Source of the DNA: Nitrincola tapanii
GTDB taxonomy: Bacteria; Pseudomonadota; Gammaproteobacteria; Pseudomonadales; Balneatricaceae
DNA: 64,000 nt
Reading direction: 5' to 3'
NCBI RefSeq assembly: GCF_008368715.1
Contig: NZ_SMRS01000001.1
Coordinates: 248,001 to 312,000, forward strand
The notes beneath the pieces were generated by a model that was not told the origin of the DNA, did no database searches, and worked only from the letters and a program-made list of their open reading frames with translations. Made by a program: the position numbers and the translations under genes. This document shows positions 39,161 through 47,436 of the stretch, in pieces. Position 1 is the stretch's first letter. Every line of letters begins with the position of its first letter.

Positions 39161-39538
39161 TTAGAAAAAAGGCAGAGGGGTGCGTTGTACAGCGACCAGC
39201 AGAATATAAGCCAGGCTCGCACCGGCTAAGACTAAGCCCAGTAAACGCCCTTGAGTATTCGCAGCCCATTTAAAGGCGTAGAGCGCAAAACCTACATAAG
39301 CCAGCAACCCCAAAATCTTAGCCAGTACCCAAGGCACTTGGAAAGGATTCATCTGCATCACCCCCAACAAACCCAAGGCGGAGAGAATCAGCAGAGTGTC
39401 GATCACATGCGGCAGGATTTTCAGCAAGCGCTTTTTTAACGCCTTAGGATAAGCCAGCAAAAGTAACGCACGCAGCAGGAAGAAACCGAGAGTCAGCACC
39501 ACAAAGGTGAGATGCAGGTGTTTGAACGCCATATACAT
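39161..39538 (-). CDS. SirB2-family membrane protein
   Basis: 125 residues with four hydrophobic segments and the SirB2 pattern: FKHLHLTFVVLTLGFFLLRAL near the N-terminus, KILPHVIDTLLILSA and PWVLAKILGLLAYV. Named for a proposed link to SirA regulation in enterics; biochemical role is unknown. It lies 73 bases after the pedC stop on the same strand, possibly a separate unit. Confidence 0.8.
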   Translation of the reverse strand: MYMAFKHLHLTFVVLTLGFFLLRALLLLAYPKALKKRLLKILPHVIDTLLILSALGLLGVMQMNPFQVPWVLAKILGLLAYVGFALYAFKWAANTQGRLLGLVLAGASLAYILLVAVQRTPLPFF

Positions 39539-39612
39539 AGATAGATACCCCTATAATCAAGTCAGCGCCAGACTCTGTCACAAGCCTTTCTGGCAAGCAA
39601 GCTTCTCTCGGC

Positions 39613-40410
39613 TTATTTGCGTCCTGCGCTTTGGGTAATACGTTCCGGACGAAAACCGAGTACAGCCAATACACAAAACACTAGAGTGGTCGCCAGTGTA
39701 ATGAGGAGCGCTTGAGTATTCAGTTGTAGATAGAGGGCATGACGGACTAACTCCACCGCATGCGTAAAGGGGTTGAGACTACAGATCCAGTAGAGCCATT
39801 CGCTGCTCTCGCGCATACGCCAGAGAGGGTAGAGAGCGGAAGACATAAAAAACATGGGGAAGATAACAAAATTCATCACCCCAGCGAAGTTTTCCAATTG
39901 GCGAATACGCGAGGATAAGAATAAACCGATGGCACCCAGTAAAACCGCAGTGAGCACCAGCGCAGGGAGTGCGGCAAACAAGCCGGCATAGGGTAAGCGA
40001 ATGTTCATCAGCAGTGCGATGGCAAAAAACGCATACACCTGGAGTAATGAAATTAGAGCGATGGCCATCAACTTACACAGCAATAATCCACTGCGTGGCA
40101 GAGGACTCATCAGCAACACCCGCATGCTGCCCATCTCACGGTCATACACCATGGATAGCGCACTTTGCATACCGTTGAACAGCAGAATCATGCAGGCTAG
40201 CCCAGGCACTATATAGGTTTCATAGGTGATATAGGTTTGATAGGGCGGGATGATCGATAAGCCCAGCGCGGCACGAAAGCCTGCCGCAAACACGACCAGC
40301 CATAACAGTGGGCGCACCAGGGCACTCAGAAAGCGCGAGCGCTGCTGGACAAAGCGTTGGAATTCACGGCGTAGAATACCGTTAAAGGCATGCAGACCCA
40401 GTTTAAACAT
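39613..40410 (-). CDS. pedC: ABC-2 type permease of PQQ alcohol system (PedC-like)
   Basis: 265 residues with six membrane helices of the ABC-2 family (FNGILRREFQRFVQQRSRFL start, MVYDREMGSMRVLLMSPLPR loop). It matches the alcohol-associated permease PedC of P. putida, part of PedA1A2BC, which is needed for growth with lanthanides at low concentration. ABC-2 permeases are usually exporters, so how it acts together with a periplasmic binding protein is unclear. It overlaps pedB by one base. Confidence 0.83.
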   Translation of the reverse strand: MFKLGLHAFNGILRREFQRFVQQRSRFLSALVRPLLWLVVFAAGFRAALGLSIIPPYQTYITYETYIVPGLACMILLFNGMQSALSMVYDREMGSMRVLLMSPLPRSGLLLCKLMAIALISLLQVYAFFAIALLMNIRLPYAGLFAALPALVLTAVLLGAIGLFLSSRIRQLENFAGVMNFVIFPMFFMSSALYPLWRMRESSEWLYWICSLNPFTHAVELVRHALYLQLNTQALLITLATTLVFCVLAVLGFRPERITQSAGRK

Positions 40411-41144
40411 CAGTTCATCTCCTTCGATAAACCCGTGATCTGCTCAAAGGCTTGCTGCATCTGTGCTTGGCCTGTTTGCTGGCACAGGTGAGCGGCTTGA
40501 TCATCGGCTAGGAGTTGGCCCTGATGTAAAATCAACACCCGATCCTTAGGCTGAATTTCATCGATCAGATGAGTGGTCCAGAGCACGCTTAATCCCTCCT
40601 GCTGACAGAGTTCTCGAACATGCTCATTCAGGGTTTGCCGAGCGCGCGTATCCAAACCGGTGGTGGCTTCATCAAGTAGTAGGACAGAGGGTTGGTGTAA
40701 CAGGGCGCGGGCAATCTCGACACGACGGCGGTGGCCGCCATTCAGATTCCGCACACGCTCATGCAGACGATCCGCTAACTGCCAGGGTTCTAAGGCTTTT
40801 AAGGCACGTTGCCGCGTTTCCTGGGCGGATAAGCCGTGTAGAGCGCCGTGGTATTGCAGGTTTTGCAGGACACTGAGATCCAGATCGAGTGTGCTTTGCT
40901 GGAAGACCACGCCGAGGTGACGCATCACCTGGCGTGGTTTGACATCCAGATCGATACCGGCGATTAGGATCTGTCCCTGTTGCAGACGATGTAAACGCGT
41001 GAGCAGAGAGAAGAGCGTGGTTTTTCCCGCGCCATTCGGACCCAGTAAGGCCGCAAACTCTCCAGTTTTAAGGCTGAAGTTCAGGTCGTGTAAGGCGGCT
41101 CGCTGAGCATAATGAAAGCTCAGATCACGCACTTCGATACTCAT
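40410..41144 (-). CDS. pedB: ABC ATPase of PQQ alcohol system (PedB-like)
   Basis: 244 residues. Walker A GPNGAGKTTLFSLL, Q-loop VVFQQSTLD, signature LNGGHRRRVEIARALL (in place of LSGGQ), Walker B VLLLDEATTGLD, switch WTTHLIDE. This matches the ATP-binding subunit family tied to PQQ-dependent alcohol dehydrogenase systems. It drives PedC. Gene order pedA1-A2-B-C on one strand is that of P. putida. Confidence 0.85.
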   Translation of the reverse strand: MSIEVRDLSFHYAQRAALHDLNFSLKTGEFAALLGPNGAGKTTLFSLLTRLHRLQQGQILIAGIDLDVKPRQVMRHLGVVFQQSTLDLDLSVLQNLQYHGALHGLSAQETRQRALKALEPWQLADRLHERVRNLNGGHRRRVEIARALLHQPSVLLLDEATTGLDTRARQTLNEHVRELCQQEGLSVLWTTHLIDEIQPKDRVLILHQGQLLADDQAAHLCQQTGQAQMQQAFEQITGLSKEMN

Positions 41145-41159
41145 GCTCTTGTCCTCGGA

Positions 41160-42131
41160 CTAGGGGGCCGCCACGACACCCCAAGGATAGCGCCCGACCT
41201 GGATGGTCTTGATCACCTGCATTTTATCCACATCGATGACCGAAACATCACCACTCACACCATTGGTCGAGATGACGTATTTATCATCCGGTGTCAGACC
41301 CACCCCCCAAACGCGCCGTCCGACCAGAAGATAGTCGAGTACTTCATAGGTCTTGGCATCAATCACCGCGACATGGTTTGCCGGGCCTAAGGCAACAAAG
41401 GCATAACGGCCATCTTGGGTGAGCTGGATGCCAACGGGCTGGATGCGATCTGGGTGAACACCTTTAATGGCGAAATTGATTTTGTGTACTTCCTGACGGG
41501 TTTCCACATCAAAGATGGTGACGGTGCCACCGATCTCAGCAGAAGCCCAGAGGAGTTTGGAATCATGGGTAAATTCGACATGACGAGGGCGCTGATCAAT
41601 CAGTGTATTATCCACCAACTCCAGTGTTTCGGTATCGATCCAGTGCAGCATATTGGTGGTTTCACTGGTGTTCACCGCCCATTTACCATCGGGGCTCACC
41701 CCCATCCCTTCAGGCTCAATACCGACTTCTATCTGGCGCAGTACCTGATTGGTTTCGACATCGATGACGGAGACGATGTCATCGTCTTCATTGGCAATAA
41801 ACAGCAAACGGTCATTCGGATGCAAAGCAAACTGCTCAGGATCATCGCCAGAGGGTAGATCCTTGATGAACTCGAAGGTTTTGGCGTCATAGACCTCAAC
41901 TCGATCTGAGTCACTGGCACAGACATAGAGTTTGCTGTAATCACTATTAAGCAAAATGCCGCGAGGGCGCATACCTACATCAAAGGTTTTGATCACCTCC
42001 CAACTCTTGGTGTCGATCGCGGTGATGGTGTTGTCGCGCTCGTTGGAAACAAACGCGGTGCCTGCAAACACAGAACTGCTGGCCAGCAAAGCACTGGCAA
42101 GGAGAGTGGGTAAAAGACGTTTTTTAAACAT
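41160..42131 (-). CDS. pedA2: Periplasmic YVTN beta-propeller protein (PedA2-like)
   Basis: About 323 residues: a signal peptide ending SSSVFAG and seven YVTN-type repeats (such as DNTITAIDTKSWEVIKTFDV and DDIVSVIDVETNQVLRQIEV). AGAGG before the ATG at 42131 fixes the start; the frame opens at 42161, within the pedA1 end. It matches the PQQ-catabolism-associated beta-propeller family, PedA2 in P. putida. A scaffold or metal-handling role is inferred. Confidence 0.85.
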   Translation of the reverse strand: MFKKRLLPTLLASALLASSSVFAGTAFVSNERDNTITAIDTKSWEVIKTFDVGMRPRGILLNSDYSKLYVCASDSDRVEVYDAKTFEFIKDLPSGDDPEQFALHPNDRLLFIANEDDDIVSVIDVETNQVLRQIEVGIEPEGMGVSPDGKWAVNTSETTNMLHWIDTETLELVDNTLIDQRPRHVEFTHDSKLLWASAEIGGTVTIFDVETRQEVHKINFAIKGVHPDRIQPVGIQLTQDGRYAFVALGPANHVAVIDAKTYEVLDYLLVGRRVWGVGLTPDDKYVISTNGVSGDVSVIDVDKMQVIKTIQVGRYPWGVVAAP

Positions 42132-42145
42132 GATAGAACCTCTTG

Positions 42146-43333
42146 TTATTTTACTCGGCATTGGCTTTCCGGGGCATCAAACCCTAGGGTGTCAAGATCT
42201 GTGACTGGATGCAGGAAACCTTCTTGTGGAGATAGGGACACCAGCGCACGTGGGTGCACTAAGGGGATGGGTTGGCGCAGCTGACCACTCCAATGACGGT
42301 ATTCCAGACGACGGCCTTTGAAGCCGGCGAGCTGGAATTTATCGGAGAGGATAAACTCACGCAGAGTTTCCGGATCATCACTGCGCGTTTGTGTCACCGC
42401 TTCTCCGAGGGTGCGTACACCCGCCCAGCTGGCATAATCCTGCTCATTCATCCAGCGCTCGGCATGATCCTCAAAGCGGCTATGCAGTTGAGCCGCCCCC
42501 CAAGCTTCAACCACCTTATGCCAGGCTACAGGCGTCATGCCCTGAGTGCCGGCGACAGGGCGTGGTAGCCAGGTGTTATAAGGAAGATATTCACCAAAAT
42601 CCCCGCGCTCATCGGCAACAATCACCACATCATAGTCACGCGAGCGGGTAAAGACGGGCAGTTCTTGCTGAGCTGTACGGCGTAGGTCTGTGTCGAAACT
42701 CCAGCTTTTTTCTTCAATGATGCGGCTGCCAAAGCGTTCTGCGGCACGTTTAACGGCAGCGGCATAGGCTTGATCATCAGGGTGTTGTCCGGTGATTAAT
42801 AACCATTTATTCCAACGTTTTGCCGCCAGCCACTGCCCTAGAGCATCGGCCAGCATGGCGCGTGAAGGGATGGTGTGCAGCATATCCGGGATACATTCAT
42901 TGACCCGTAAGGCATCATCTTTACTGCCCGCATTAAAGATGATCGAACCCTCTCCGACTTGGCTATGCAGTGCTTTAAGCTCCGCTTTGGGGAGATTGGC
43001 GACAAAAAAACGTACACCCTCGGCATAGAGGCTTTGGGCTTTCTCCAGCAGTTGTTCAGGGTTGTCAGATTGTAGCGCCTCGAGATGATAACGCTGTTTT
43101 AAGAAACGTCCGGTCGTATTGTTGTCTTTAATGCCGACTTCCGCACCGCGCAAACCCGAATCCTCAGGCTCAGGAAAACTGTTTGAGAGCACCGGCCCCC
43201 GATCTTCTAAGTAGCCCAAATACGCAATGCGTATGTCCAGTTCGCTGGCGCTCAGTGCTGAAGAGGCGAGGAGCGTCATCGCAGACAGTACGGAAGAACG
43301 CAGAGAGTGTTTTATTGTTTTCATAAGATTCAT
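42146..43333 (-). CDS. pedA1: Periplasmic binding protein of PQQ alcohol ABC system (PedA1-like)
   Basis: 395 residues with a signal peptide ending SSALSAS (about 28) and a type I periplasmic binding fold like branched-chain amino acid receptors. Characteristic: IAYLGYLEDRGPVL and VIVADERGDFGEYLPYNTW. It matches the binding-protein family of PQQ-dependent alcohol dehydrogenase systems. In P. putida the homologous transporter is needed for lanthanide-dependent growth. It is the first gene of the minus-strand unit and divergent from the pedF operon. Confidence 0.83.
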   Translation of the reverse strand: MNLMKTIKHSLRSSVLSAMTLLASSALSASELDIRIAYLGYLEDRGPVLSNSFPEPEDSGLRGAEVGIKDNNTTGRFLKQRYHLEALQSDNPEQLLEKAQSLYAEGVRFFVANLPKAELKALHSQVGEGSIIFNAGSKDDALRVNECIPDMLHTIPSRAMLADALGQWLAAKRWNKWLLITGQHPDDQAYAAAVKRAAERFGSRIIEEKSWSFDTDLRRTAQQELPVFTRSRDYDVVIVADERGDFGEYLPYNTWLPRPVAGTQGMTPVAWHKVVEAWGAAQLHSRFEDHAERWMNEQDYASWAGVRTLGEAVTQTRSDDPETLREFILSDKFQLAGFKGRRLEYRHWSGQLRQPIPLVHPRALVSLSPQEGFLHPVTDLDTLGFDAPESQCRVK

Positions 43334-43501
43334 GCGTTTTTTAATTAGGTAATGACCTTATTCATGCTAGACACCGGGGCTGGGGAGGGAAATGTTAGTA
43401 AAGTAGTAATTATTTACTTCTTAAGTAGCATTTTTTTAAAAGGGGGCTGAGATAGGCTGATATAACAAAATCCTGATAAACATAATAAAGGAGTAGACAC
43501 T

Positions 43502-43954
43502 ATGTCTGCACGTATCGCTTTTCCAGCTAAAGCCCTGATTTTGGGTTTGGCTTTGTCCTTTTCGGGTGTGGCGTTTGCAGCGGGGGATTTAACTCAGCGC
43601 CCTGAACGTTTGCCCGCCCTGACACTGGGTAAGCTCACCGATGCCGAGTTGCTCGACTATTTTATGGAGCCTAAAGAGTATCGCCTGGAAACAGGGAAAT
43701 CCTACCGCCTCAAGATACAGGCCTCCGGCTTAAAAGAGTATGCCCTGCGTGCACCGGCCTTCTTTGAAAACATCTATATCCGCAAGGTCGAAGCGGGCGG
43801 CGTTGAGATTAAGGGTGTCGGTCTGAATGAGCTCGAGTTTGAAGCCAAGGGTGAGGCTGAAATTTTCTTTGTACCGATTCGCCCAGGTAAGTTTCCTTTC
43901 TTCATCAAAGGCCATGAATCACGGGGTATGGAAGGTCATATCATCGTTGAATAA
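43502..43954 (+). CDS. Cupredoxin-like periplasmic protein of the PQQ alcohol locus
   Basis: 150 residues: a signal peptide ending VAFAAG, then a small beta-rich domain. The end, FVPIRPGKFPFFIKGHESRG followed by MEGHIIVE, has the cupredoxin layout. The His and Met ligands appear kept, but the Cys expected before the His is replaced by Ile/Lys, so a blue copper site is unlikely. AAGGAG precedes the ATG. First gene of the plus-strand operon leading to pedF; function unknown. Confidence 0.7.
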   Translation: MSARIAFPAKALILGLALSFSGVAFAAGDLTQRPERLPALTLGKLTDAELLDYFMEPKEYRLETGKSYRLKIQASGLKEYALRAPAFFENIYIRKVEAGGVEIKGVGLNELEFEAKGEAEIFFVPIRPGKFPFFIKGHESRGMEGHIIVE

Positions 43955-44092
43955 ATACTCAGGTCGTTTCGTTTAGTACCTAAGTATCAAATAAAGCCAC
44001 CCAAGGGTGAATGAAAAACCGAGCCGATTTTGATCACTATTACAAGCATAAATAGAGATCAATTTAATAAGTCTAAAAATGGGTGAAGCATT

Positions 44093-44536
44093 ATGAAGCC
44101 AATTAGCAAAAAAGCCGGTTTGTTCACTGTTGCGTTGTTTTCTGCCGGTTTGTCCGGCTTGGTTCTGGCGCATGGAGATGTGACACCTCAGGCCGTCGAA
44201 ACTAAGGGTTTAACGCCACTGGGAACTGAGTGGTTGGAAGAGAACCCTTACCGTCCTGGACATCCTGAATATGACGCAGCGGTGAAAATCGGTGCTTCGG
44301 CTTACAACCAAAACTGTGCACGTTGCCATGGTTTGGAAGCGATTTCAGGGGGCATAGCGCCAGATTTACGTGAGATGGAAGATGGTATCGAAGGAGATGA
44401 ATGGTACCTCTACCGTGTACGCGAAGGTTCTGTTCGTGACGGTCGTGTCTATATGCCGCGTATGGCGGATTATATGGACCAAGAAGCCGTCTGGGCGATC
44501 AGAGCCTGGTTGGAGACTGTGAGTCATGGGCATTAA
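44093..44536 (+). CDS. pedF: Cytochrome c550 PedF
   Basis: 147 residues: signal peptide ending LVLAHG, and one haem c site CARCH near residue 76 (NCARCHGLEA). A Met ligand in YMPRMADYM follows. It is the direct electron acceptor of PQQ ethanol-type dehydrogenases. The mature start HGDVTPQAVETKGL is typical of the PedF family. It overlaps the MoxJ-like gene by 11 bases. Confidence 0.92.
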   Translation: MKPISKKAGLFTVALFSAGLSGLVLAHGDVTPQAVETKGLTPLGTEWLEENPYRPGHPEYDAAVKIGASAYNQNCARCHGLEAISGGIAPDLREMEDGIEGDEWYLYRVREGSVRDGRVYMPRMADYMDQEAVWAIRAWLETVSHGH

Positions 44537-45461
44537 GCGACTGCTGAAATCCTGTACTGCTTTAACTTTGCTACTTGTCCTGCTCCCCTGGGGGCAGGCA
44601 AGTGCACGACCCTTCGATGAATTGATGGCATCAGGCTTTGTCCGTATCGCTGTCTACAAAGATTTCCCGCCTTACTCTTTTATTAATGATGCCGGTGAGC
44701 CTGCCGGGGTGGACGTTGAGATCGCACGCCTGATTGCGGATGAGATGGGGCTTGAACTGGATCTGTTCTGGATGTTGCCTGATGAGGATCTGAGTGATGA
44801 TCTGCGCAACTATCTCTGGCGTGGTCACGTCCTAGATCATGAGCATAAGCATGAACGCTTGTCGGGTAAAAAAGTGGCGGACGTTATGTTGCGTGTGCCC
44901 TATGACAAGGATTTCAACTACATGCGGGGTTACATCGGAGAGGGCGTTTATGCCTATCAGAATGATTTAGTTGTGATGATGTCGCCTTACCAGCGTGAAA
45001 CCTGGAAGCTAGCGCATGATACTCAGCGCCTTGAACAGGTGCGCACTCTCGCCGTGTTTCAATACCACCCGATTGGGGTGGAAATGGAAACCGTTCCTGC
45101 CTTTATGCTGACATCGGTTTTTAACGGCAATTTGCGTAAAAATGTTCGCCATTTCCGCAGCCCTGAACAGGCGTTTCTGGCCATGACCGAAGGTGAGGTG
45201 GCCGCTGCCATGGGGATGCGGGGTGAGCTGGAATGGTTACTTAATCAGCACTCTGATGAGCGCTTTAAGATGGGGGATACCACCTTCCCCGCGATGGGCA
45301 AACCCCATTGGGATATTGGTATCGCGGTGCGTGAAGCTGATCGTCAACTGGGTTATCTAGTCGAGGGTATTTTAGAACCCCTGGTCTTAAACGGGGAGCT
45401 GCAAGAGATCTACCAGCGTTACGGCCTGACCTATGAAAAACCTGCGTTTTTTGATTTCTGA
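44526..45461 (+). CDS. Quinoprotein-associated periplasmic binding protein (MoxJ-like)
   Basis: 311 residues with a signal peptide ending QASA and an amino-acid-type binding fold (FVRIAVYKDFPPYSFINDAG, DVEIARLIADEMGL). It belongs to the MoxJ-2 family that lies near PQQ alcohol dehydrogenases without permease partners. MoxJ/XoxJ is thought to help maturation or activation of the dehydrogenase rather than transport, and this fits its place between the cytochrome and the SoxYZ-like gene. It overlaps pedF. Confidence 0.88.
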   Translation: MGIKRLLKSCTALTLLLVLLPWGQASARPFDELMASGFVRIAVYKDFPPYSFINDAGEPAGVDVEIARLIADEMGLELDLFWMLPDEDLSDDLRNYLWRGHVLDHEHKHERLSGKKVADVMLRVPYDKDFNYMRGYIGEGVYAYQNDLVVMMSPYQRETWKLAHDTQRLEQVRTLAVFQYHPIGVEMETVPAFMLTSVFNGNLRKNVRHFRSPEQAFLAMTEGEVAAAMGMRGELEWLLNQHSDERFKMGDTTFPAMGKPHWDIGIAVREADRQLGYLVEGILEPLVLNGELQEIYQRYGLTYEKPAFFDF

Positions 45462-45565
45462 TCTCAAGATTCAATCGCAATAACACAACACTTCCGGCTG
45501 CCCCTCAGTCGGAAGTGTTGCTGCTTACCAAGACTGTGGCATACATAATAATTAGGAGATGCCCT

Positions 45566-46333
45566 ATGTGTAAGAGAAAAAGCTGGGCTGCGTGTTGGTC
45601 CAGAGCCGGATTGGTGGTTGCCTTAGCCATCAGCCCCCTCGTTGCTGCGCAAACAGAAGACAGCGTGATGTGGGATTACACCCGTAAGATGTTTATCGGT
45701 GATGCCACCTACAGCTTTGATGAGCGTATCCGCGTTGAGCTGCCAAGCTTTGCTGAAGATTCTATGCAGGTTCCCTTAGGGGTAGATGCCAGCGGCCTGA
45801 ATGAACCCATTCAACAGATGATCGCCTGGGCTGACTATAACCCTATTCAACACATCTTTACCTACCGCCCACAAGCCGGGGTGTTACCGCAAGTTTCCCT
45901 GCCCTTTAAAGTACAACAGAGTACTCCAGTGCGTGTCGCCGTGCAGTTGACCTCCGGTGAATGGCGCGTGGGCAGTGGTTATGTGGATGCCGCTGGCGGT
46001 GGATGTACTCTGCCCAGTGAGAGCCGAATGCAAGATGATTGGGTCAGCTCTCTTGGCCAGATCAGTGCCGGGCGTTTCTCACGCGCTAGCGGCGATCGTT
46101 TTAAGTTGCAGGTGATGCATCCGATGGATTCGGGTCTGGTCGCCAATATCCCCAGTTTTTACCTCGAAGAACTGCAAGTGCGCAGACCGAGTGGTGAGGT
46201 GCTGATTCAGATGCAACTCTCTCCTGCTGTGTCTGAAAATCCAGTGATTACCTTTGATACCGCGACCGGTGCAGCGGATGTCACGCTGTGGTTGCGTGAT
46301 AACGATGGTAATGAATTTGAGCGCGCGCTTTAA
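45566..46333 (+). CDS. Quinoprotein-associated fused SoxYZ-like carrier protein
   Basis: About 255 residues: signal peptide ending LVAAQ, a SoxY-like domain with Cys147 in GGGCTLPSE, and a SoxZ-like domain (about 165-255) with VMHPMDSG. In SoxY the Cys sits in a GGCGG C-terminal arm and carries the sulfur cargo; here it is in the middle, between the two fused halves. AGGAG sets the ATG at 45566. It is paired with the SoxH-like hydrolase that follows. Confidence 0.85.
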   Translation: MCKRKSWAACWSRAGLVVALAISPLVAAQTEDSVMWDYTRKMFIGDATYSFDERIRVELPSFAEDSMQVPLGVDASGLNEPIQQMIAWADYNPIQHIFTYRPQAGVLPQVSLPFKVQQSTPVRVAVQLTSGEWRVGSGYVDAAGGGCTLPSESRMQDDWVSSLGQISAGRFSRASGDRFKLQVMHPMDSGLVANIPSFYLEELQVRRPSGEVLIQMQLSPAVSENPVITFDTATGAADVTLWLRDNDGNEFERAL

Positions 46334-46373
46334 CCTAGGCATCGGTTTGCAGACAAGATAGAGAGGAAAGTTT

Positions 46374-47309
46374 ATGCCAACGTTAATCACCTGGCTCTTG
46401 GCGCTGATGTGCGCGGCTTTGAGCAGTGCCAGTTGGGCGCTGAACTATGATTTACAACCGCGCCAGATTGCTGAAAACACCTGGGTTGTCATAGGTACCA
46501 CCGAAGACTTTAGTCGCCAGAATGGTGGGGATATCGTCAACAGTGCCTTTATTGTCACCTCCGAAGGCGTGATCGTTTTAGATAGCGGTCCCTCGCGGCG
46601 ATATGGTGAGGCACTCAAACAAAAGATCACGGAGATCACTGATCAGCCCATCTTAAAAGTGATCAACAGCCATCATCATCCGGATCATTTTTTTGGCAAT
46701 CAGGCATTTTTACCGGCACCGATTTTGTCCCTAGAAGCGACCCAGCGCCTCATCGCCGAGCGCGGTGAAACCTATGCCGAGAATATGTACCGCCTAGTGG
46801 GTGACTGGATGCGTGGGACCGAGGTGGTGGTGCCGACTCAGACGATTCAGCCGGGTGTTGAAGAGATCGGCGGACATCGCTTTGAGTGGTTCGCCTTTTC
46901 TGGACACTCTGGCGAGCGAGCCGACCTGGTTTTGCTGGATCACACCACCGGGGTGTTATTTCCGTTTGATTTAGTCTTTTACCAGCGTGCAGCGACCACC
47001 CCGGATACGCCAGGGTTAGAGATCTGGTTACAGGATCTGGAGCGACTGGCCCAGATGGAGTTTCGGCAGATGTTGCCGGGTCATGGTGAGGTGGTGAGTG
47101 ACTTAACGGCGCTCAAGCAGACTTCAGCCTATCTTGCTTGGTTGCATGAAACTCTGCAGGGGGCTGCCGCCGAGGGGCTGAGTAGCAGTGAGGTGATGCG
47201 TTTGCCTATTCCACAGGCGTTTAGCGAGTTGGCACAGGTACGCCAGGAGTTCGAGCGCAGTGTCACGCATCTTTATCGACACTATGAGCAGGCCGTTTTT
47301 ACACAGTAG
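46374..47309 (+). CDS. Quinoprotein relay zinc metallohydrolase (SoxH-like)
   Basis: 311 residues: a signal peptide ending SASWA, then a metallo-beta-lactamase fold. The zinc ligands are in NSHHHPDHFFGN, FSGHSGERADL and LPGHGEVVSD. Members are found beside PQQ dehydrogenases and the SoxYZ-like carrier; they may release a group bound to its Cys. The substrate is unknown. It precedes pedH with a 127-base gap. Confidence 0.87.
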   Translation: MPTLITWLLALMCAALSSASWALNYDLQPRQIAENTWVVIGTTEDFSRQNGGDIVNSAFIVTSEGVIVLDSGPSRRYGEALKQKITEITDQPILKVINSHHHPDHFFGNQAFLPAPILSLEATQRLIAERGETYAENMYRLVGDWMRGTEVVVPTQTIQPGVEEIGGHRFEWFAFSGHSGERADLVLLDHTTGVLFPFDLVFYQRAATTPDTPGLEIWLQDLERLAQMEFRQMLPGHGEVVSDLTALKQTSAYLAWLHETLQGAAAEGLSSSEVMRLPIPQAFSELAQVRQEFERSVTHLYRHYEQAVFTQ

Positions 47310-47436
47310 TAATACCAACGCACTAGAAATTCTAAACGAGGGATGGATGGTGTGACTTGTGGTCGCGGCCAACAATGAACAGGCTCCTGATGTATATCTG
47401 GGAAAAATAAAAAATAATTCCGTAAAGGTGATTAAG

